DNA of 64,000 bases. Origin: Thiocapsa sp. (GTDB lineage: Bacteria; Pseudomonadota; Gammaproteobacteria; Chromatiales; Chromatiaceae). The stretch covers positions 4,402,501 through 4,466,500 of the forward strand of contig NZ_CP073760.1 of the NCBI RefSeq assembly GCF_018399035.1. Direction: 5' to 3'. Both the position numbers and the translations under genes were made by a program. The notes below the pieces were generated by a model, which did not search any database, was not told the DNA's origin, and saw nothing but the letters and a program-made list of their open reading frames with translations. Numbering within the stretch: the stretch's first letter is position 1; every line of letters begins with the position of its first letter. Positions 35,181 to 43,382 of this stretch are shown here, piece after piece.

Positions 35181-35372
35181 TAAACCGCGCCCAGTGCGGT
35201 ATGCGATGTTTTTGGATGGGATCGGCCCCGGCGGATTTCAGAACCGCTGGAGCCGGCGCGGTTTAAAGTATTAAAAAATATAAAATTTAAACCGCGTCCC
35301 CCGCTAAGGGTCGTGGATTCACCAAACTTCGAGCTCACTCGAAAGTGAGCATCTCGCTCTGGACGCGGTTTA
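35181..35372. repeat. AAACCGCG composite repeat (A + spacer + B), copy 4
   Basis: Module A is 35181-35265 with perfect 11-bp ends (TAAACCGCGCC/GGCGCGGTTTA). The spacer is 35266-35287. Module B is 35288-35372 with perfect 12-bp ends (TAAACCGCGTCC/GGACGCGGTTTA) and the core hairpin GCTCACT-CGAA-AGTGAGC. It is the best-preserved copy and lies 63 bp from the end of the ABC-F gene. Confidence 0.9.
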
Positions 35373-35435
35373 GGGCGTCAGGGACTCGATTCCTTCCAGA
35401 CATGTGCGGTCGGGATGTGCGTTCCGCAAATCGCC

Positions 35436-37031
35436 CTATGCCGCAGCGACCACGCGCTCGACATAGTCTTCATAGTTCCCGCGGAAGTCGACCACGCCCC
35501 GGGGTGTCAGCTCGATGATCCGGGTCGCAAGAGACGAGATCAGCTCGCGGTCGTGGCTGACGAAGATCAGGGTGCCCGGGTAGTCTTCCAGCGCGGTGTT
35601 GAGCGACTCGATGGACTCCATGTCCAGATGGTTGGTCGGCTCGTCCATCAACAGGATGTTGGGCTTCTGCAGCATCAGCTTGCCGAAGAGCATGCGGCCC
35701 TGCTCGCCGCCCGAGATCACGTTCACGGGCTTCTTGATCTCGTCCTGCGAGAACAGCAGCCGCCCCAGGGTGCCGCGGATGACCTGCTCGTCGTCGCCGG
35801 GCTGTTTCCACTGGTCCATCCAGTCGTAGAGGGTGGTGCTGTCGGAAAAATCGGCCGCGTGATCTTGGGCGAAATACCCCAGTGTGCTGTTCTCCGACCA
35901 TTTGATCTCGCCGCCGTCGGGCGTGAGGTCGCCGGCGAGGCTGCGCAGCAGGGTGGTCTTGCCGATGCCGTTGGGGCCGATGATGGCCACCCGCTCGCCG
36001 ACCTCCACCGTCAGGTCCAGACCGCTGAGGATCGGCGTGCCGTCGTACCCCTTGGCGAGGCCCTCGACCTCCAGCGCCAGACGATAGAGCTTCTTGTCTT
36101 GGCCGAAACGGATGAAGGGGTTGACCCGGCTCGAGGGCTTGATGTCCTCGAGCTTGATCTTCTCGAGTTGGCGCTGGCGCGAGGTCGCCTGCTTCGCCTT
36201 GGAGGCGTTGGCGGAGAAGCGGCTGACGAACGTCTGTAGTTCGGCGATCTGTGCCTTCTTCTTGGCGTTGTCCGAATAGAGGCGCGTGCGCGCCTGGCTG
36301 GCGGCGGTCATGTACTCGTCGTAGTTCCCGGGGTAGACGCGCAGCTCGCCGTAGTCCAGGTCGGCCATGTGGGTGCAGACGCTGTTCAGAAAATGCCGGT
36401 CGTGCGAGATGATGATCATGGTGCTGTTGCGGGCGTTCAGCACCTCTTCGAGCCAGCGGATGCTGTTGATGTCGAGGTTGTTGGTGGGCTCGTCGAGCAG
36501 CAGGATGTCCGGATCGGCGAACAATGCCTGGGCGAGCAGCACGCGCAGCTTCCAGCCGGGTGCGACGGCGCTCATGGGGCCTTCGTGCTGCTCCAGCGGG
36601 ATATCCAGGCCGAGCAGCAGCTCGCCGGCACGCGCCTCGGCGGTGTAGCCGTCCAGCTCGGCGAAATGCACCTCCAGGTGCGCGACCTCCATGCCGTCTT
36701 CCTCGCTCATCTCCGGCAGCGCATAGATGCGGTCGCGCTCCTTCTTGATCTGCCACAACTCCTCGTGGCCCATGATGACGGTGTCGAGCACCCCGAAGTT
36801 CTCGAAGGCGAACTGGTCCTGGCGCAGCTTGCCGAGCCGCTTGCCTGGCTCGACAGACACGTTGCCAGCACTCGGTTCCAGATCCCCGCCGAGGATCTTC
36901 ATCAGGGTGGATTTTCCACAGCCGTTGGCGCCGATCAGGCCGTAGCGATTGCCTCCGCCGAATTTCACGGAGACGTTTTCGAACAACGGCTTGCCGCCGA
37001 ACTGCATGGTGATGTTGGCTGTGGAGATCAA
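35436..37031 (-). CDS. ybiT: ABC-F family ATPase, YbiT-like
   Basis: Soluble translation-associated ABC-F protein with two ATPase domains and no membrane part. Domain 1: LIGANGCGKST and LLLDEPTNNLD. Domain 2: IIGPNGIGKTT, VISGGEQGRMLFGKL and LLMDEPTNHLD. The linker (about residues 245-310) is charged and helical, as in ABC-F proteins. The N terminus TANITMQFGGKPLFENVSVKFGGGNRYGLIGANG matches E. coli YbiT closely. I prefer TTG 37031, which aligns with the YbiT start; TTG 37046 adds five residues. Expected to bind ribosomes; its exact role is known poorly. Confidence 0.92.
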   Translation of the reverse strand: MISTANITMQFGGKPLFENVSVKFGGGNRYGLIGANGCGKSTLMKILGGDLEPSAGNVSVEPGKRLGKLRQDQFAFENFGVLDTVIMGHEELWQIKKERDRIYALPEMSEEDGMEVAHLEVHFAELDGYTAEARAGELLLGLDIPLEQHEGPMSAVAPGWKLRVLLAQALFADPDILLLDEPTNNLDINSIRWLEEVLNARNSTMIIISHDRHFLNSVCTHMADLDYGELRVYPGNYDEYMTAASQARTRLYSDNAKKKAQIAELQTFVSRFSANASKAKQATSRQRQLEKIKLEDIKPSSRVNPFIRFGQDKKLYRLALEVEGLAKGYDGTPILSGLDLTVEVGERVAIIGPNGIGKTTLLRSLAGDLTPDGGEIKWSENSTLGYFAQDHAADFSDSTTLYDWMDQWKQPGDDEQVIRGTLGRLLFSQDEIKKPVNVISGGEQGRMLFGKLMLQKPNILLMDEPTNHLDMESIESLNTALEDYPGTLIFVSHDRELISSLATRIIELTPRGVVDFRGNYEDYVERVVAAA

Positions 37032-37097
37032 AGCAGGGTTCCGCAAGAGAGAAAAAAGAGAGGGGCGGGCCGCCGACTTTCAACGGACCGAAAACGC

Positions 37098-37126
37098 AAA
37101 AAGCCCCGCAGTTGGCGGGGCTTTTT
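37098..37126 (-). terminator. Rho-independent terminator after cspA
   Basis: AAAAAGCCCCGC and GCGGGGCTTTTT form a stem with a five-base loop, flanked by A and T runs. It lies 32 bp past the cspA stop and upstream of the ABC-F gene, so it separates the two minus-strand genes. The symmetry would allow function in both directions. Confidence 0.92.
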
Positions 37127-37158
37127 CAGCTCAGGTGACGGGCACCTGAAGGCTGTTC

Positions 37159-37362
37159 TTACTTCGGTACGACGTTGGTCGCGCTCGGACCTTTCTGGCC
37201 TTGCTCGACGTCGTAAGAGACGCTCTGTCCCTCGGCCAGCGACTTGAAGCCACTCCCTTGGACGGCGCTGTGATGGACGAAAACGTCCTTGGAGCCGTCG
37301 GAAGGAGCGATGAAGCCGAAGCCCTTCTCGTCACTGAACCACTTAACTGTGCCTGTAGCCAT
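37159..37362 (-). CDS. CspA-family cold-shock RNA chaperone
   Basis: A 67-residue single cold-shock domain: TGTVKWFSDEKGFGFIAP (RNP1) and KDVFVHHSAV (RNP2), ending in TNVVPK. Binds single-stranded RNA/DNA and melts secondary structure. The length is exactly that of the family. A strong terminator follows, so it is a single-gene unit. I cannot tell from sequence whether it is cold-induced. Confidence 0.96.
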   Translation of the reverse strand: MATGTVKWFSDEKGFGFIAPSDGSKDVFVHHSAVQGSGFKSLAEGQSVSYDVEQGQKGPSATNVVPK

Positions 37363-37570
37363 TTACTGTATTCTCTAGATTTAACAAAAACATCTTCACG
37401 TATGCAGGCGGCTGTCGGGAGATTACGGAAGGATCTGCCACGTCACGCGGAGAGGGGTAACAACCGAAATACTACAGGGAAGCACTGCACAGGACGCATC
37501 ATGCCCAATACCGAATCGTTTTTCAAGGCTTTTTTGTCGGTTTTTCTGCAGGCCCGGGTCGATGCGAGAA

Positions 37571-37660
37571 TATATCGAGCACACGCGGGTTTTTCGGAAA
37601 GCAGGGTGCGTCCCGCGCGGGGCGTGCAATGCGGCGAAAAATCCGCGTGTGCTCGGTATA
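37571..37660. repeat. TACCGAGC MITE-like element, short form (90 bp)
   Basis: The two ends are 26-bp near-perfect inverted repeats (TATATCGAGCACACGCGG... and its complement ...CCGCGTGTGCTCGGTATA). The interior starts GGAAAGCAGGGTGCGT. The same ends and interior edges bound the 161-bp insertion at 47255-47415, so this is a shorter member of one family. The gap 37363-37698 holds nothing else I can support as a gene. Confidence 0.85.
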
Positions 37661-37698
37661 TCGGCACAGGCTCGACAACAACTCAAGAGGTCACCCGG

Positions 37699-38082
37699 AT
37701 GAGAATCCTCCATACCATGCTGCGTACCGGCAACCTGCAGCGCTCCATCGCGTTCTACACCGAGATCCTCGGGATGACGCTCCTGCGTCAAAAGGACTAT
37801 CCCGACGGCGAGTTCACACTCGCCTTTCTCGGCTACGGCGCCGAGTCGGAGCAGACCGTAATCGAGCTGACCCATAACTGGGGCGTCGAGCACTACGACT
37901 TGGGCAGCGGTTACGGCCATATCGCCATCGAGGTCGACGACGTCTACGCGGCGACGGACCGGATCAAGGCAAAGGGCGGCAAGATCATCCGCGATGCCGG
38001 GCCCATGAATGCGGGCACAACCATCATCGCCTTCGTCGCGGATCCGGACGGGTACCCGATCGAGTTGATCGGCGCGCGATAG
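37699..38082 (+). CDS. gloA: Lactoylglutathione lyase (glyoxalase I)
   Basis: A 127-residue vicinal-oxygen-chelate enzyme that isomerises the methylglyoxal-glutathione adduct. The metal ligands are visible: His5 (RILHTMLR), Glu in QTVIELTHNWG, His in GYGHIAIEV and Glu in GYPIELI. RSIAFYTEILGMTLLRQKDYP is the family glutathione/dimer segment. ATG 37699 starts the conserved region; an upstream open frame comes from the repeat and is not coding. Confidence 0.95.
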   Translation: MRILHTMLRTGNLQRSIAFYTEILGMTLLRQKDYPDGEFTLAFLGYGAESEQTVIELTHNWGVEHYDLGSGYGHIAIEVDDVYAATDRIKAKGGKIIRDAGPMNAGTTIIAFVADPDGYPIELIGAR

Positions 38083-38256
38083 CGGGTTGCAATGGCTCGC
38101 GGATGACCCGGCGCGCCGAACCGCGCGTTCGCTCACCGCTGATTTTCGGGACCAAACGCCCCGACTGCGCAAGCCTGCAGGACCTGTCACGGCGATGTCG
38201 GACCAAGGGGCGACTTCAGTCGCCCCGGGTTGGTAGATACTGTCCCGGAAACCAAC

Positions 38257-38664
38257 TCAGTCGCCCGCAACCCCCGTCTTGAAGGCGTCCACCTCGGCCG
38301 GCGTGTAGGCCCGGGTCGTTTCCAGGTGTCCCCAAACGGGCTTGGGCCAACAGGGATCGGCCGGGCTTCGGCCGACGACATGGACATGCAGTTGCGGCAC
38401 CAGATTGCCGATCCAGGCCACGTTGACCTTGGGGCATCCCAGAACAGCCGTCAGGTAGTCCGAGACGCGCTTGCAGTCGGCGAGGACGGCGTCGCGCTGC
38501 CCGATCGGCAAATCCAACAGGTTGCTCAAGTCGGTCTCCGGAACCAGGATCAGCCAGGGCACGGCCGCGTTGCGATGCAGGAGCAGGTGACTCGCGGACA
38601 AGCGGCCCAGCGGATGGCAATCGGCAAAGAGTTGGGGATGCAGGGTGAAGTCGGTCATGACCAT
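38257..38664 (-). CDS. HIT-family nucleotide hydrolase/transferase
   Basis: A 135-residue protein ending its core with QLHVHVVGR, the histidine-triad active site (HxHxH followed by hydrophobic residues). PWLILVPETDLSNLLDLP is the nucleotide-binding strand region. A second ATG at 38658 is an equally possible start. Neighbours do not suggest a substrate. Confidence 0.9.
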   Translation of the reverse strand: MVMTDFTLHPQLFADCHPLGRLSASHLLLHRNAAVPWLILVPETDLSNLLDLPIGQRDAVLADCKRVSDYLTAVLGCPKVNVAWIGNLVPQLHVHVVGRSPADPCWPKPVWGHLETTRAYTPAEVDAFKTGVAGD

Positions 38665-38818
38665 CGGGCTCCGTTGAATCCATAGGGCGGCAAGCGATCA
38701 GGCCGGGATGCTTAGAAGGTGATGCGCAGGGGATGCCCGGTCGAGTCGGCTTTCGTAATCTACCTGCCGCCCGCCGCCGATTCGGACAAATCGGCGTCCG
38801 CGTCTCGGCTCGGAAAGC

Positions 38819-38906
38819 CTCTCACGGAGACACTGAGACACTGAGACACGGAGACACGGAGAAACACGGCATCCTCCTTGCGCACTCCGTGTCTCCGTAA
38901 GAGATC
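38819..38906. repeat. CTCCGTG inverted-repeat element (88 bp)
   Basis: The left arm CTCACGGAGACACTGAGACA contains short tandem GAGACAC units. The right arm CTCCGTGTCTCCGTAAGAG is its inverted partner. Same family as 28641-28788. It lies between the HIT gene and the methyltransferase gene; 38665-38980 has no other support for a gene. Confidence 0.75.
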
Positions 38907-38980
38907 GCACAAAGGGATCGCAGGCGTGGTCCGACAACCGACCCGATCGACATCGTCTACCCGAGGAGTCACGTCACATC

Positions 38981-39691
38981 ATGCAGATCAACGATCCGAA
39001 CGCCTACCATCGTTGCGAGGAGATCGATCTCATCGGCAACTTGATCGAGGTGCGCGACCGCCGTGTCCTGGAGCTGGGTTGCGGCGCCGCCTACATGACC
39101 CATGCGCTGGCCACCCGGCTCGGCGCGGCCCGGATCACGGCGACCGAGGTCGATCACATCCAGCATGAGCGCAACCTCGCGATCGCGGATCTGCCGCAGG
39201 TGTCCTTTCGCTACGGCGGCGCCGAGTCGATCGCGGATCCGGATGCCAGCTACGACATCGTGGTCATGCTCAAGTCGCTCCACCATGTCCCGACTGCGGC
39301 CATGGATCAAGCGCTGCGCGAGATCCATCGCGTGCTGGTCCCGGGCGGTCTGCTCTATGTCTCCGAGCCCGTCTACTGGGGCGATTTCAACGCCATCATG
39401 TGCCTGATCGACGACGAGCGCCTGGTCCGCGAGGCCGCGTTCGAGGCCCTCCGGCATGCCGTCGATGCAGGGCTGTTCGAGCTGGTGCAGGAGGTCTTCT
39501 TCGAATCCGAAGGCATCTACCCCGACTGGGAGAGCTTCGCCGCACGCTTCATCGACGTGACCCACCGCGAGCGACATCTCGATGCCGCTCGCCTGGCCGA
39601 GATCCGCGCGGCCTTCGAACGCCATTTGGCACCGCAAGGCGTGCGCCTGTGGAAGCCGCATCGGGTCGACCTGTTGCAGCGAATCGACTGA
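38981..39691 (+). CDS. Class I SAM-dependent methyltransferase
   Basis: A 236-residue Methyltransf_11/25-type enzyme. Motif I is VLELGCGAAYMTHALA (about residues 29-44). An acidic residue ends beta-2 in ITATEVDH. DIVVMLKSLHHV is motif IV and REIHRVLVPGGLLYVSEP motif VI. Substrate unknown. The C-terminal part (residues 150-236) is specific and charged. It is 65 bp upstream of ParA on the same strand. Confidence 0.88.
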   Translation: MQINDPNAYHRCEEIDLIGNLIEVRDRRVLELGCGAAYMTHALATRLGAARITATEVDHIQHERNLAIADLPQVSFRYGGAESIADPDASYDIVVMLKSLHHVPTAAMDQALREIHRVLVPGGLLYVSEPVYWGDFNAIMCLIDDERLVREAAFEALRHAVDAGLFELVQEVFFESEGIYPDWESFAARFIDVTHRERHLDAARLAEIRAAFERHLAPQGVRLWKPHRVDLLQRID

Positions 39692-39756
39692 AGCGCCCGG
39701 GAGCCGACCATGATCCGATCGCGCCATCCGAACCGCATCGACCGAGCCGCAGCGTC

Positions 39757-40482
39757 ATGAATACAGCCCACTTAGCCCCGCCGCGCATCGCCTTCTGGCA
39801 TCGCAAGGGCGGAACGGGCAAGACCAGCCTCGCCATCGGCTGCGCGGTCCGTCTGGCCGGCGGATCCGCACCCGGCACTCACGCGGAGCGGCACTCGCCC
39901 GCGCCCGGTGCGCGGGTGCTGCTTCTGGATACCGATCCCCAAGGCACAGCGGCGGCCTGGGGCGAGCGCTTCGCCGACCGGTTCGGAATCGCCGTGCGGG
40001 CGGACAGCGGGTTCGCGCTCTGGCGCGACTGGGCCGAGCGCGCCAACCGCTTCGACGCCGTCCTGGTCGATTGCCCGCCGACCGTCAGCCCCGAGGTGAT
40101 GGAGATCCTCGCCGGTGTCGATCGGCTCTTGGTCCCCACCCGCCCGGCGTGGCCGGATGTGTGGGCGCTCGAGTCCGTTGCCGATCTCGTCGCGGATCTG
40201 CATCGTCAAGGGGCTCGACTCGCGGTCAGCGTCGTCTTCAACCAAGTCGGCGACGAAGCGCTCGCGCCTTTCGCGGCCGCGATCGCCGATCTGGGCCTCG
40301 ATCTTCTTCCCGAGGCCATCCCGCGCGACGGCGCCTGGCCGGCGCTCTTCGGCGGCGGGGAGCCGCCGGACAGCCTTGCGCCGCTTATCGGGACGCTGGT
40401 TCGATCGGCAAGAATCGACATGGCGATAGAGAACGGCAGAATGACGGGCTGTCCCTGCTGGACGTCGAGCAGGCACTACTGA
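39757..40482 (+). CDS. ParA-family ATPase (MinD/ParA-like)
   Basis: A 241-residue deviant-Walker ATPase. The P-loop KGGTGKTS carries the signature Lys (about residues 17-24). Walker B is VLLLDTDPQGTAAAW and DAVLVDCPPTVSPEVME is the second conserved block. It is small, with no helix-turn-helix domain and no ParB partner gene nearby, so it is an orphan ParA rather than a plasmid segregation pair. The last ~20 codons overlap a DUF4258 toxin-like frame; the natural C terminus may have been altered by that insertion. Confidence 0.85.
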   Translation: MNTAHLAPPRIAFWHRKGGTGKTSLAIGCAVRLAGGSAPGTHAERHSPAPGARVLLLDTDPQGTAAAWGERFADRFGIAVRADSGFALWRDWAERANRFDAVLVDCPPTVSPEVMEILAGVDRLLVPTRPAWPDVWALESVADLVADLHRQGARLAVSVVFNQVGDEALAPFAAAIADLGLDLLPEAIPRDGAWPALFGGGEPPDSLAPLIGTLVRSARIDMAIENGRMTGCPCWTSSRHY

Positions 40483-40670
40483 CAGGGCGAATCCTTGAGG
40501 AGTACCCGGACACCGGGCGTGGAGAGAGTTGTCTGGTTGTTGGGTTTTCGGACGGTGGTAAACCGATACATATCGTCTGCGGCATGATAGGTGACTCGAT
40601 GGTCGTGATCACGGTCTACATTCCGACGCCACCGAAATTCAAGACGCCACTTCAGCGAGGCGGATCCTGA
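40419..40670 (+). pseudogene. DUF4258-like toxin, N terminus missing
   Basis: A frame overlapping the ParA 3' end reads GLSLLDVEQALLTGRILEEYPD, then SCLVVGFSDGGKPIHIVC and VVITVYIPTPPKF. This is the body of a DUF4258 (RelE-like) toxin. No ATG, GTG or TTG occurs at a suitable place, and about 20 expected N-terminal residues are missing. The gene may start from a non-standard codon, be frameshifted into the ParA frame, or be truncated. It precedes a YgiT-type antitoxin gene by zero bases, the usual order. Confidence 0.7.
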
Positions 40671-40921
40671 TGACACAACAATGCAGTTTCTGTGGTCACG
40701 CGCACCTGATCGAGAAGCGCACACGCTATATCCATCAGATTGGCGACGAAATCCTCATCGTTGAGGACGTCCCCTGTCTGGAATGCGAGTATTGCGGCGA
40801 GCAGTACTTCGCGATCGACATTCTGAAAAAGATCGAAGCCGATCATCTGGCGGTGGCAGACCATCGCAAACAACCGAGCCGTATCCTCCAGGTGGCCGTG
40901 GAAGATTTCCAGTCGTTGTGA
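40670..40921 (+). CDS. YgiT-type zinc-finger antitoxin
   Basis: An 83-residue MqsA-N-terminal-like protein with two zinc-binding CxxC pairs: CSFCGH near the N terminus and CLECEYCGEQYF after about 30 residues. The C-terminal half (ILKKIEADHLAVADH) is helical. Such proteins are antitoxins for DUF4258 toxins. Its ATG overlaps the toxin stop (TGATG). Confidence 0.88.
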   Translation: MTQQCSFCGHAHLIEKRTRYIHQIGDEILIVEDVPCLECEYCGEQYFAIDILKKIEADHLAVADHRKQPSRILQVAVEDFQSL

Positions 40922-40999
40922 TCGAAAGGAACCGTCGGTTGGCCGTCGCGAGCATTCGCAAAGGATCTGGCGTCCGGCCAGACGGAGAGGGTTTAATCA

Positions 41000-41080
41000 G
41001 GGACAGACCACGGTTTCTTGAGACTGAACAAGCACAGAACGCAGTTTCCCGAGTCAATCAGAAACAACCGTGGTCCCCGG
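41000..41080. repeat. Small inverted repeat (GGGACAGACCACGG type) at the broken vapC end
   Basis: GGGACAGACCACGGTTTC on the left faces GAAACAACCGTGGTCCCC on the right, about 50 bp apart. The sequence resembles REP-type ends often linked to RAYT transposases. It overlaps the point where the VapC reading frame loses homology. Confidence 0.6.
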
Positions 41081-41329
41081 TTTCCCTTCGCGGGCCAGCC
41101 CTGCCTGTGCTGTGTCGAAGGCCACGAGCTCGATGCCTGCGGTTGCCAGAAACAGGTCTAGATCGCGGATACCTTCCGCACCTCGGCGGGCCTCGATGAC
41201 GATCGACAACTCGACAAAGCTTGCGGTCGACAGGCGCCTTTGGGTTGCGGCTTCGATCAACTCATTGAGCGTCCGGCGCTCGGGCTCGTCATGCAGAATC
41301 GCCAGCAGGGCCGAAGGGTCGATGACCGT
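41054..41329 (-). pseudogene. VapC PIN-domain toxin, C terminus replaced
   Basis: The frame reads VIDPSALLAILHDEPERRTLNELIEAA, ...STASFVELSIVIEARRG and IELVAFDTAQAGLARE, which matches VapC up to about residue 80. It then switches to GKPGTTVVSD and stops, losing the third and fourth acidic residues. Where an ATG would be expected there is ACG (41327-41329). Both defects suggest an inactive toxin. The antitoxin gene upstream is intact. Confidence 0.75.
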
Positions 41330-41583
41330 CAGCGAGGCAGGCCATTGGCGTCGTAGCCAAGAATTTCGTCGGAGGACCTCGGGTCGAGCAGAGGCAGGCT
41401 GGCGGAGTGGCGGGCAATCGCGTCGAGCTCATCTGCCAGTCGGGACCTTCCGGACGCCCGCTCCAGGCGCTCCAGGCGCTCGCGCAGAGCTAGGGTGGCC
41501 GCCGTCGTCTTGGTCTCGCCGGTCAAGGCGACGACCCGCTCGGCGAGGCGTTCAGCCTCTGCATTGCGAATGTTGAGCGCCAT
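41329..41583 (-). CDS. vapB: VapB-type antitoxin (PSK/Rv0623-like)
   Basis: An 84-residue protein beginning MALNIRNAEAERLAERVVALTGETKTTAATLALRERLERL, the typical VapB N terminus (ribbon-helix-helix type DNA binding). The C terminus (DEILGYDANGLPR) is the usual toxin-binding tail of this class. ATG 41583 is preferred to an upstream ATG at 41643. It is coupled to the damaged vapC gene. Confidence 0.86.
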   Translation of the reverse strand: MALNIRNAEAERLAERVVALTGETKTTAATLALRERLERLERASGRSRLADELDAIARHSASLPLLDPRSSDEILGYDANGLPR

Positions 41584-41756
41584 CGGATGTCCATGTGTAG
41601 TCATCGATGGAGCAGTGTAGATCGCAGAACCGCCAGCCCGCAAAGGAATGTGGCGGCGATAGGGTCACGACCGGACTCAAGCTGCATCGGCGGTGTGAAC
41701 CTCGATTTTGACCTCCAGGCGGTTACGCGCGTCGCGCTTCCTCGTCGTTGGATAAA

Positions 41757-41799
41757 GGGTGTCGAAGCCTCCCGCATCGACACCCTCCGCGGGCTCGGG
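41757..41799. repeat. GGGTGTCG-CGACACCC hairpin repeat, copy 1
   Basis: AGGGTGTCG and CGACACCCT are inverted around AAGCCTCCCGCAT. The same ~40 bp lies at 49829-49866, next to the IS3 element. Here it marks the exact edge of the duplicated protease fragment. Confidence 0.7.
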
Positions 41800-41945
41800 C
41801 ATGACTGTGTGCGTTGTGTCGGGCACGAGGTCGAGGACTCGACATACGCCCCGCAACTTTCCCGGATCGGCCCTTCGGATTCCCAGTACCTCAAGGCACT
41901 GGAGCTACCGCCACAGCAACCGCCGGCCGCGGTGTAGCACGACAT
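41793..41945 (-). pseudogene. Fragment of a papain-like protease gene
   Basis: About 50 codons (SCYTAAGGCCGGSSSALRYW...SSTSCP-QRTQSCPS) are over 90% identical to residues 117-166 of the full protease at 42108-43382. The fragment has neither active-site Cys nor His. It ends at the hairpin repeat 41757-41799 and at 41946 gives way to an unrelated gene remnant, so it arose by duplication and recombination. Confidence 0.85.
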
Positions 41946-41947
41946 AG

Positions 41948-42091
41948 ACGCTGGCCGAGGATATCACCGAGACCCAGAACATCGAGGACGAATTGCGGGC
42001 TGCCAACCAGGCTTTGCGGGTGCAGATCAGCCAGACCGCGGGGCGTGTGCGGATCTCTTGCAGCAAGGCAGCGAGGTCCGCGACACGATGA
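41948..42091 (+). pseudogene. PAS/PAC-domain sensor remnant
   Basis: The frame TLAEDITETQNIEDELRAANQALRVQI is the end of a PAC motif and following coiled-coil linker, as in PAS-GGDEF or PAS-kinase proteins (compare VAEDITERKRAEEEL). The frame degenerates after about 35 codons. No start or downstream catalytic domain is present. It is a decayed fragment left between the protease fragment and the full protease gene. Confidence 0.65.
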
Positions 42092-42107
42092 CATCACCGA
42101 GCCAAGC

Positions 42108-43382
42108 TCAGTCGAGATAAAAGCCGTAGTAAGGCTCCCCGCTGTCCTGTTTCGCGATCATCTCTTCGATGATGGCGGCCGTCAGCAGCTTCAGCATCGG
42201 TGGCGACTGACGTCCGAAGCGCCTGAGGAATGCGACGATCTCTCGACTCTCGTGCAGGACACCGAACTTGCCGTCCAGCACATCAGCCACGGCATCGCGG
42301 TGTCGCGTCACGAGATCAGCCGCTTGGCGCAGCAATGCCGGTTGCTGATTCAAGACGGCTAGGGCGTCATCCGCGTGTCGATAGAGGATCTCGGTCAGCA
42401 TACGTCCCTCCGGCCGAGCACGCACGACCTGATCGCGCAGCCGGCGCAGGGTCTCGATCTCGCTCGGGTCATTCGTCAATGCACGATAAGCATCGCCCCA
42501 ATCCTCGCTACTACCGCCTTGGGTGAGTTGGAAATTCGCCATCTGGAAGCGGAGATCATTGGCATGACCGCTGTAGGCGATCCAGAAGGTACCGTCTCTC
42601 TGAGGCCCGCCGGTTGCTCCCCAACTGTTCTTGCACAGATAGGCTTGCTTGGTATCGTCCCAGCCGATCAGTAAGACGGCGTGACCGCCTAGATAATCCC
42701 CGCCGGTATGACGATAAACCGTATCGGCAGCGGCCGCGCTCCAGAAGGTCTGGAAATCGGAATAAACGTCATAGCGCCAATAGCTCGGCCCATGATTATG
42801 GAGCGAGCTCTTCATCTGCTCCGGATCGTTCGGAATCGTGTGCCAATTCTCCACGCGCTGCGTGAGTTGGTCACAGCCGATCAGGCTCGGGCATGACTGT
42901 GTGCGTTGTATCGGGCACGAGGTCGAGGACTCGACATACGGCCCGCAACTTTCCTGGATCGGCCCTTCGGATTCCCAGTACCTCAAGGCACTGGAGCTAC
43001 CACCACAGCAACCGCTGGACGCGGTGTAGCACGACACGAGCTGCTGCTCGGACAGATCGGATGCACCGCCGCCGAATTGCTTGAGGAGATGCGACTCGAA
43101 GGCTCCGACACTCGCAAACGCCCAGCAGGATCCACAAGCACCTTGATTTTTCGGCGAGGAGACCAGGCCTGCGTCGCGCGCATCGTAGCGAGTGGGTAAG
43201 GCTTGGATGAAATGATCCGGCCAAGTCTGTAGATAACGCTCGTAGGTCTCGCGATCCAGCGGGATGTCGCCCATGCCGACGACTTGAGCATGGCCGGCAC
43301 CGACTCCGCACATCAGCATCGCGAGCAACAACGCCGGCAATCGAATACTTAAAAGCCGAACCACGTATGATTGCTTATTCAT
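42108..43382 (-). CDS. Secreted papain-family (C1A) cysteine protease
   Basis: A 424-residue protein with an N-terminal signal peptide (RLLSIRLPALLLAMLMCGVGAGHAQ). The catalytic Cys86 is in NQGACGSCWAFA, His234 in GGDYLGGHAVLLIGW and Asn252 in CKNSWGATGG; a Gln79-type oxyanion residue is in KNQG. There is almost no propeptide: only about 45 residues separate the signal peptide from the mature start. A C-terminal helical domain (about 300-424) is related to the end of the neighbouring LRR protein. ATG 43382 begins the signal peptide; the frame to 43460 runs into the duplicated upstream region. Likely exported; target unknown. Confidence 0.9.
   Translation of the reverse strand: MNKQSYVVRLLSIRLPALLLAMLMCGVGAGHAQVVGMGDIPLDRETYERYLQTWPDHFIQALPTRYDARDAGLVSSPKNQGACGSCWAFASVGAFESHLLKQFGGGASDLSEQQLVSCYTASSGCCGGSSSALRYWESEGPIQESCGPYVESSTSCPIQRTQSCPSLIGCDQLTQRVENWHTIPNDPEQMKSSLHNHGPSYWRYDVYSDFQTFWSAAAADTVYRHTGGDYLGGHAVLLIGWDDTKQAYLCKNSWGATGGPQRDGTFWIAYSGHANDLRFQMANFQLTQGGSSEDWGDAYRALTNDPSEIETLRRLRDQVVRARPEGRMLTEILYRHADDALAVLNQQPALLRQAADLVTRHRDAVADVLDGKFGVLHESREIVAFLRRFGRQSPPMLKLLTAAIIEEMIAKQDSGEPYYGFYLD

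Noticed and set aside
37201..37698. Upstream extension of the glyoxalase frame
   Set aside because: It runs antisense through cspA and through a MITE; the conserved protein starts at 37699.
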